A stretch of DNA of 64,000 nucleotides from Lindgomyces ingoldianus (lineage: Eukaryota > Ascomycota > Dothideomycetes > Pleosporales > Lindgomycetaceae), in the NCBI RefSeq assembly GCF_010093535.1, contig NW_022985185.1, positions 1,000,200 through 1,064,199 of the forward strand, written 5' to 3'. This document shows positions 57,142 to 64,000 of the stretch, piece by piece (the first letter of the stretch is position 1; each line of letters begins with the position of its first letter). The position numbers and the translations under genes were made by a program. The notes under the pieces are model-generated. The model saw only the letters and a program-made list of their open reading frames with translations. It did no database searches and was not told the DNA's origin.

Positions 57142-58999
57142 TTACATTATGTTAAAACTTTAGCTAAAAATAGCCTTTAAATTTAATTTAATAAGCTTAG
57201 TACTTATATAACTCTAAGCTATTAAAGCAAGCTAAAAAGCCTTTTAAAAAGCACTTACTTTATAAAAAAGCTACTACATTGTAAGCTTTAAAGCTTTTTA
57301 AAAAGACTTTAAAAAATAGCTTTATATTATTAAGTAGTCTATTTCTGCTTTAACTTTTATTATAGTAGTAAAAACTAAGAACTTACTAGCCTTAAAGCTT
57401 ACCTAGAAGTTTAGAGATAGCTTAACTCTTTTCTGCCTAACACTGCCTACAACTTATAACTTTTTTAACTTAGTAATAAAATCTAACTAACTCCCTAATC
57501 TCCTACTGTTTAATAGAAAATAGAAAGACCTACTTTTCTTCTTACATAAGCTTTAATATAAACTTAAAGAAAACATAGACTAATTTCTCTCTAAACATTT
57601 TTAGTTACTATATGCTTACTTTTAACTTAACTATAACATAACAGCCTTAATTAACTTACTAATAAATAAAAATATTATTAACTTAAATTAATTTATAGCA
57701 TTTTTATAAGTAACTTATAAAGACTTAAATAAAAAGTTAACAGCCTTAAGTTACCTAAACACTTTATAATAAAGAAAAAAAAGCTTTACTTTACACTTTA
57801 CTAAGTTCTACTAACTTACATTTAATATAGGCCTAAATAAGATAAGTCTAATTATAGCCTTATATAACTCCCTCTTAACTAAACTGCAACGCGCTATAAT
57901 AAAAGAACCTCTTTTAAATAACCTTAATATATATGTAAACCTAATTACTACTTATAATAATAACATAAGGTTCCTTCTTATATAAGCCCTAATACACCCC
58001 TAAACTAGCGCAGTTATAAATAAAGACTTTAACATAATAAAAATTAATTTAAATTATGCTTTAGTTAGTTCTAAAAAGTGTAAAAATTATAAAAAAAAAG
58101 TTAATACTTTAAGTGTAGTAAGCATAGTTATATTTTTTAAAACTACTTTATTCTTTTTTTTTAAGTCTATGTAAGTAGTGCTGCTAGCACTTATTAAAGA
58201 TTCTTACTATTTTAATTTTAATTTTATAAGAGCTTTAACTTGTATTTAAGCTTTAATCCCTCTTACTACTCTTAACATAGCTGCAGCTATAGCAGTAAAA
58301 GCCTGTAAAAAGGCTTGTCCTAGGGCTAAGTTACCTCCTAGGACTAATTTAACACTAGATCTTTGCTAACTTATAGGCTAAGTCCCCTACTAATAACTAG
58401 AAGTACTAAGTTAATATTTCTATATATTTATAATAAGAAACTATATTAGCTCTAATATAAGCTTTTATTAACTTAGAAGTAAATAGTATAAGTTATATTA
58501 ATAAAGAACTAGCGCGTAAACTAAATTTTTAATTAACACTACTTACTTAAATAATTTACTTAACTAAATTTAATAGAAAATAACTTAAAAAAGGTTCTAT
58601 TTTTTATACTATAACTATTATAATTACCTACTAACACTATAAAAAGTAGATTAAGCTCTATGTAATAAACATAAGATATTATAACCTAATCCTAGAATAA
58701 CTATAGCTGTATTAGCATAAAGTTGCCTTTAATTACTAAGAGTAAGTTCTAAACTTTAACTCTTCTTAATGCTAAGATATATGCTTATGCTTACACCTAA
58801 ATAACACTTAAATAGCACTTAATATAAAAGGTCTTTAGACCTACTTTTTAATAACTTAGAAAAGAACTACTTAAGTAAAGCTAATAAGCTAGGCCTTTTA
58901 CTAAAATAGGCTATGTAAAATAATTTAATAACTACTTAAACTTAAAAAAAAAAAGCTTTTAAGAAACTTTTACTTACCTAATTTAGACATAAACTAGGA

Positions 59000-60330
59000 C
59001 TTAAATAGTAGATAGACATTTGCTATATAGAACCTGCCCTATTTATAACTCTAGCTTAATAACTAGATTATAAAATCTACGCAGTTATAATTTCTAATAT
59101 AGACTAAGCTTTAGCTTCTTAAAAACACACTAACTTAAAAATAATAGTTCTTTAAAACTACTATAACTTATTATATATTTTTTTTAAGACAAGTCTAATA
59201 AGCTTTTAATATAACATCTATATAATTACTAAATAACTTTTAAGCCTAGTAAACAACCTAGTTATAGGCTACTATATAGGATGTTACTAAATAAATTAAA
59301 AGTGCTTTAAAAATACTTTAATAAAAACCTAAAAAAAAGGTTTATTTAAGCTAGCTTCTTACTAGTAGTGTTACTTATACTATTTATAAAGAAACTTAAA
59401 AGTAGGCTTTAATTCTATATTAACTACTAAAGACTAAACACTATTACTATTAAAAACTAATACTTAATTTCTTTTTTATAAAAAACCTTAAGCTAACTAA
59501 GTAAAGTAAAGTATTTTATAAAGTTAGATATTATTACTGCCTTTAATAAGCTAAAAATAGTAAAGGGTAATAAGTAGCTAACAGTGTTTTAGACCTAATA
59601 TAGACTATTTAAGTACTTAGTAATGCCCTTTAGCTTAGCTAACGCGCCTAGTACTTTTTAACATTTTGTAAATAACTTACTTTAACCTTACCTAGACATG
59701 TTCTATACTGTGTATATTAATAATATTCTAATCTATAGTAATAGCCTTTTAGAGCATAAATAGCATGTACGCTTAGTGCTAAAAGCTATAAAAGAAGCAG
59801 GTCTGTAACTTAATATAGATAAATGCAAGTTTTACTAATTAAAAGTTATATATTTAGAATATGTAATCTTTATAGATAGCATCTAAATAGACCTTATTAA
59901 AGTTTAGACTATGCTAGATTAGTAATACCTAAAGAATATAAAGAATATTTAAGCTTTTATAAAATTTACTAACTTTTACTAATAATTTATTAATAACTTT
60001 TTATAGCTAGTAAGCCCTATAATTACACTTACTAAAAAAAGGGTTTAATTTAACTTTAACTTAAATTACTAATAGTCTTTTAACTAGCTAAAAAAAGCCT
60101 TTACTAAAGCTTTAATACTCTACTACTTTAACTTTAAACTACTAATACTTGTAGAAGCTAATGCTTTAGACTATGTAGTAGCAGGAGTTTTCTTCTAGAC
60201 TAAGCTAGATAGGACTATTAGGCCTATTATATACTTTTTAAAAAGAATAAGTCCTGTAAAAAGTAATTATAAAATCTATAATAAAGAATTACTTGCTATA
60301 GTACACTACTTTAAATAATAGCAACCTAAA
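59000..60330 (+). pseudogene. element B1: reverse transcriptase and RNase H remnant
   Basis: Ty3/gypsy RT motifs appear in one main frame broken by stops: KLDIITAFNKLKI (motif with the first Asp), MPFSLANAPSTFQHFVN, and FYTVYINNILIYSN at about 59701-59742. In the last, both catalytic Asp codons of Y-I-D-D are now Asn (AAT at 59719-59724). Then LVEANALDYVVAGV and KSNYKIYNKELLAIVHYF at about 60150-60310 mark RNase H. These losses and the stops make the enzyme dead. Confidence 0.85.
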
Positions 60331-60829
60331 CTAGAAGGTGCAGCGCATCTAATACAGGTCCTATTTAACTATATAAACTTATAGTACTTTGCAACTATAA
60401 AATAACTTAGCTACTAATAAGCTTATTAGTTTAAATACTTATTTTATTTTAATTTTAAAATTACTTATTATCTTAGTTAAAACAAAGAGAAACTAGATAC
60501 CTTTATAAAGTAATCCTAAAACATCTCTACTTAAGAAAAAGTGTAAAAGGCTTAACACTAAACTTTACTTTAACTTAAGCTATTTTTAGACCTTAACTTA
60601 AATAAAATAAATTAGATAATTAATTAAATTATTACTAATAAGTATTTAAATAATAAATTTATCTAAAAAACTTTAAACTTACTCTAAAACAGCACTAGTT
60701 AGTTAAAGAAGGTAATACTAGCTAACTATAAAAACTAAAATAGTAAGCTATATTACTATAACTAACTTATAATTCTTAATTCTAATAAACTAAGAATTAA
60801 ACTACTTTAAATTATACATAACTTACTTA

Positions 60830-61560
60830 TTAGAGAACACCTAGGTAGAGGAAAGACTCTTAACCTACTACAGAGAGAGTACTACTAGCCCCACATGTTC
60901 TATACTGTACACTAATACATATTATGTTGCTATACTTACTGTAAAGTAAAGGCCTTTTAAAAAAAGTATAATAGCCTACTTAAACTACTTCTAATCCCTA
61001 AATAAGCTTAGAAAGACATATTAATTAATTTTATTATAAACTTACTCTTATCTAAAGGGTATATAAATATTATAGTAGTTATTAATTACTTAACTAAGTA
61101 TTAACACTTAATACTATGTTTTTCTATAACTGCCCTTAATATAGCCTAGTTATTCTACTAATATATATAAGTTTACTATAGCCTGCCTAACATAATTATA
61201 TTAGATAGAGGTACACAGTTTGTCTTAGCCTTTTAGGATAAACTCTATAAATAGCTCTAAATTATCTTTTATCTATCTACAGCTTTTTACTTAAAGACTA
61301 ATAGCTAGACTAAAAACACAAACACTGTAATAAAATAAGTCCTATAAGTGTACATAAACTACTAGTAGGATAACTAGGTAAAATAGTTAGCTATAGCATA
61401 GTTTAAAGCTAATAATATAATATTTAAATTAACATAAGTATCTTTATTTTTAGTAAACTATAAATACTACTTATAAATAGAATTTAAACTACTTTTAAAT
61501 ACCCTCTAACTAACTTATTAATTTATATAAGTAATAGATGTAAATAGACTTATTAATAAA
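60830..61560 (+). pseudogene. element B1: integrase remnant
   Basis: The HHCC zinc region is visible at about 60830-60960 (REHLGRGKTLNLLQREYY, later CCYTYCKVKA). The catalytic core carries LDRGTQFVLAF at about 61200-61235 and LSTAFYLKTNS at about 61278-61310, corresponding to SDRGTQF and LSTAYHPQTDG. Several stops interrupt it. Confidence 0.8.
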
Positions 61561-61904
61561 ATCTAAAATATATTTTAATATATTTATAAAAAGCTTATAT
61601 AGGCTTAAGCTTTTTAATAAAAGTACATAAACTAATTTTAAACCTTTGCCCCTGCGTATGCAGCTAGCAAGAAGGTCTAGCTAGACACTAGAAATATCTA
61701 AATAAACTAATAATTAAAGAAACTTAATTAAAAGAACCTTAGCCCCTTTATAGTAGCCTATATAGTTTTATTGCACACTTACTAATTAATTCTACCTAAC
61801 AGCATAAAGATACACCCTGTGTTCTATGTATTATTGCTGCGCTAAGTAGCCTTTAAATCTAACTATCTACCTAGACAGCTAAACTTACTACTTAAACTTA
61901 TTAT

Positions 61905-62110
61905 TATAAACAATAAACTAGAATACATTATAAAAGATGTTAAATAGATCTAGTTTAATAAAAAAAAATATATCTATAAATACTTTATAAAATAGACTAG
62001 ATACAACAAACTGTTATAAGAACCTATAAAAGCCCTATAAAAGAACTCTATAGTAACTTAATTTTATACCTAATACTTATCTAAACTAAACCTATACCCT
62101 AATAAAAATA
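61905..62110 (+). pseudogene. element B1: C-terminal chromodomain remnant
   Basis: After the KIHPVFYVLLLR motif (about 61805-61850) comes a segment containing EYIIKDVK and KYFIKWTRYNK, matching the EYEVEEIL / YLVKWKGY pattern of chromodomains. It is followed by the polypurine tract. Confidence 0.65.
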
Positions 62111-62153
62111 ACCTAATGCTAGAACTACTAATGTAAAGGATTCCCTTCCTAAT

Positions 62154-62167
62154 AAGGGGGGGGGTAC
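62154..62167 (+). promoter_or_regulatory. polypurine tract of element B1
   Basis: A run ending in nine G, then TAC, immediately upstream of the 3' LTR, is the plus-strand primer site. The same sequence in reverse complement follows the B2 LTR at 63940-63955. Confidence 0.75.
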
Positions 62168-62485
62168 TGTTATAGTATTCTCCCTAGATCCTAGACATAA
62201 CTATATTAGACATGTACTAGAGTATTATTAGTGCATGTCTAATATAAATATAACATAACATAGACATAAACTTAAGCATAAACTGCTTTAACACTAACTA
62301 AACCTAAAATAAGCTTAATTTATACTTAAAGCGCTTAGACTTTTAAGCTAAGTATTTAATTACTAATTTTTTTCTAAACCTTTCTATTCCTCACACAACG
62401 TCTTGTACCTACTATAATACCTCACGTAGTAATTAAACTAGACCTCTGTGAAGCTCTATAACCTTACTTGTGCACAATCGTGACA
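62168..62485 (+). repeat. 3' LTR of element B1
   Basis: 318 bp, beginning TGTTATAGTATTC and ending ATCGTGACA. Its right end keeps more CpG/CpA than the 5' copy, so the two LTRs carry different RIP damage. Confidence 0.9.
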
Positions 62486-62490
62486 TAGTG

Positions 62491-63060
62491 TTATAGTAGA
62501 GCTTAGCATAGCTTTAAGCCTTCTTACATAAAATCTACTCTAGCGCAGTTAGTAAGCGTCTTGTACGTGTCTTCTAGTTCTAGTAGTGTGTTAAATAATA
62601 GCTAAACTTAATTTTAAATAGTAATAACTCTGTTATTTTATGCAGTAAAGATGCTTAAGCCTAGTCTATGCAGGGCAGCAGGTCTAACTAGTTGTCCTAG
62701 AAGTAATTAATAAATAGACGCAGTTACTAGTTAATATACTAATTTAGCACCTCTATGTTACTGTTAGTCTAGGGATAGTAGGGCGTAGAGAGCTTTTATT
62801 TAACGCTAGTAAGGCAGTAAAGCTTGTCTATAAATGCAGAGGTAAACTATAGTCTATAGTTAAAGATAATTAATTAAAAAGGTCTATAGACACACTAGAT
62901 ATAGTAATAGTATAGGTCTGCAGCCTCTATAGCAGTAATAGTCTTGTAGCATAGTAGTAAGAAGCAGCGCTTGCTTAGACAGTCTACTATAATAAATATG
63001 TTATTATAGCTAGCTTAATTAAGTAGAAATAACTTAAAATTTATAAAGATGTTTTACTAT
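62491..63060 (-). pseudogene. element A: integrase core remnant (minus strand)
   Basis: Minus-strand reading, from about 63030 downward, shows NNIFIIVDCLSKR, EAADLYYYYI, FTSAFIDKLYCLT, KLSTPYYP with TN in place of the TDG, and IEVLNQYI-like sequence broken by stops. This is a standard Ty3/gypsy integrase core. It ends at the TAGTG target site, beyond which the frame resumes at 56818. The first Asp of the catalytic triad (IVD) is retained; the second is lost. Confidence 0.75.
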
Positions 63061-63621
63061 GCTTACTTAAGTATTAGTAGTAGCTTAAAAAGCCTTAAGG
63101 TCTTATCTTAAAGAATATAGCTCTACTAATAAGCCTTATAGGCACTAATGTAAGTCTTAATGTTCTAGCTTATGCTTAGCTAGTAGTACTACTTACACAG
63201 CAGCTTAGTTATTTTTCTAGTTTTAGAATGTGTAGTAAGTTGTGTTGCGTAAACAGCGCAGATAAGGTAGGTTCTTAGAAACTAGATAGCTAGAACTATA
63301 AGCTTTCTTTTCTTTAGTAGTAGGCCCTTAGTGTTAAGCTTTTATTATAAGCTAAAATTTTACACTTTATTATAGTAGTATTATAAGCTTTTATAATTCT
63401 AATTAGCATCTAGAATCTAATTAATAAGCTTATATAGTTAATTTATTAGTAGCAGCTTTATAAGCTTTTTATTTAGCAAAAAAGTGCTTTACAGAGCAGC
63501 ACATAATTAAGTAATAAAACTAACACTAATCTACTTCTAGCTTAAGAAAAAGTGTGTATAAGTAGCTTTATTTTTTTTTTTTATATTTTAAGCTCTTTTT
63601 ACTTTCTTAACAGCGCGTCTG
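63061..63621 (-). other. further degenerate element A sequence
   Basis: Continuation of element A's pol region to the left edge of element B2, too mutated for confident domain calls. It contains a T-run at about 63568-63582. Confidence 0.4.
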
Positions 63622-64000
63622 TGTCACGATTGTGCACGAGTAAGGTTATAGAGCTTCACGGAGGTCTAGTTCAATTACTACGTGAGGTATTATGGTAGGT
63701 ATAAGACGTTGTGTGAGGAACAGGAAGATTTAAAAAGAAATTAGTAATTAAATACTTAGCTTAAAAGTCTAAGCACTTTAGGTATAAATTAAGCCTATTC
63801 TAGGTTTAGTTAGTGTTAAGGCAGTTTATACTTAAGTTTATGTCTATGTTATGTTATATTTATGTTAGACGTGCACTAATAATACTCTAGTACACGTCTA
63901 ATACAGTTATGTCTAGGATCTAGGGAGGATACTGTAACAGTACCCCCCCTCTTATTAGGAAGGGAATCCTTTACATTAGTAGTTCTAGCATTAGGTTGTC
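63622..64000 (-). mobile_element. element B2: 3' LTR and 3' end of a second copy, inverted (runs off window)
   Basis: Positions 63622-63939 are a 318-bp copy of the B1 LTR in reverse orientation (it starts TGTCACGATTGTGCAC and ends CTGTAACA). The next 61 bp are the reverse complement of the B1 polypurine tract and the end of its internal region. It is therefore the 3' end of a minus-oriented element whose body lies to the right of the window. It retains more C and G than B1. The 5 bp before it (63617-63621) are GTCTG; the matching duplicate would lie outside. Confidence 0.88.

Larger units (their letters stand above)
56824..62485 (+). mobile_element. element B1: full-length Ty3/gypsy chromovirus, inactivated
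   Basis: A complete 5,662-bp LTR retrotransposon. The two LTRs are exactly 318 bp each (56824-57141, 62168-62485). TAGTG flanks both ends (56819-56823 and 62486-62490), a perfect 5-bp target duplication. A polypurine tract with nine G (62156-62164) abuts the 3' LTR. The internal region shows RT, RNase H, integrase and a terminal chromodomain in the Ty3/gypsy order, all riddled with stops. It is inserted inside element A's pol gene. The chromodomain places it with chromoviruses of the Tf1/MAGGY type. Confidence 0.9.
50401..64000. other. AT-rich, RIP-like mutated repeat compartment
   Basis: For 13.6 kb the sequence is dominated by TA dinucleotides and by stops in every frame, with few CpA or TpG. 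It consists of recognisable transposon parts (listed separately). Recognisable reverse transcriptase, integrase and gag motifs differ from family consensus mainly by C-to-T or G-to-A changes in CpA/TpG context. That pattern is expected from repeat-induced point mutation. A few GC-richer islands survive (about 52820-53080, 55660-56135, 62390-62485, 63600-63720), most of them in or near LTR-like sequence. Confidence 0.85.

Noticed and set aside
50401..64000. Search for tRNA or rRNA genes and for intact host genes in the AT-rich block
   Set aside because: None could be recognised; all coding signals traced to transposon remnants.

Overview
The window is nuclear DNA of a filamentous ascomycete (Pezizomycotina). 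Genes are intron-containing with short introns (about 46-100 nt, GTRNGT donors, CTAAC-like branch points). The encoded proteins are typical of that group: HFM1/Mer3 helicase, Sec3, Vph1, Rav1, Stn1, PRMT3 and a LysM effector. The right end is an AT-rich block of repeats that look mutated by RIP (repeat-induced point mutation). Leotiomycetes is my best guess for the class, but that is a weak inference.

Layout. 1-50 kb is a gene-rich compartment. In order: the 3' end of a UDP-galactose-type transporter; HFM1/MER3 meiotic helicase (+, 8 exons); a DUF1295 membrane protein (-); Sec3 (-); an Srp40/Nopp140-like nucleolar protein (+); V-ATPase subunit a/Vph1 (+, 5 exons); a class I/II aminotransferase (+, 7 exons); the divergent mitochondrial pair FMC1 (-) and EngB-type GTPase (+); the divergent pair DNAJC9-like J protein (-) and a cytidine/dCMP-type deaminase (+); an NTF2-like small protein (+); a GPI-anchored cysteine-rich protein (-); Stn1 (+); a two-LysM secreted protein (-); a doubtful proline-rich ORF (+); Rav1 (-, 7 exons); PRMT3 (-); a 975-aa unknown protein (-); an orphan exon (-); and a secreted metallo-beta-lactamase-fold protein (-).

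From about 50.4 kb to the end the sequence is TA-rich and riddled with stops, and I read it as a nest of repeats. (1) A 416-bp terminal-repeat element (TRIM-like) has 77-bp TG...CA repeats and a 5-bp target duplication TAAGA. (2) A 1.1-kb near-palindrome is flanked by TA. (3) A gag remnant carries a RIP-damaged zinc knuckle. (4) An older Ty3/gypsy chromovirus ('element A', minus strand) was split by a complete 5,662-bp chromovirus of a second family ('B1', plus strand, 318-bp LTRs, target duplication TAGTG). (5) A second, inverted copy of that family ('B2') begins at the right edge.

Functional links. Vph1 and Rav1 belong to the same system: the V-ATPase and the RAVE complex that assembles it. 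HFM1 and Stn1 act in meiotic recombination and telomere maintenance. FMC1 and EngB both serve mitochondrial biogenesis. The LysM, GPI-anchored and secreted metallo-beta-lactamase genes are candidate secreted factors, and the last lies right against the repeat block. Exon boundaries were deduced by hand from splice signals, reading phase and family conservation; no transcript data were available.
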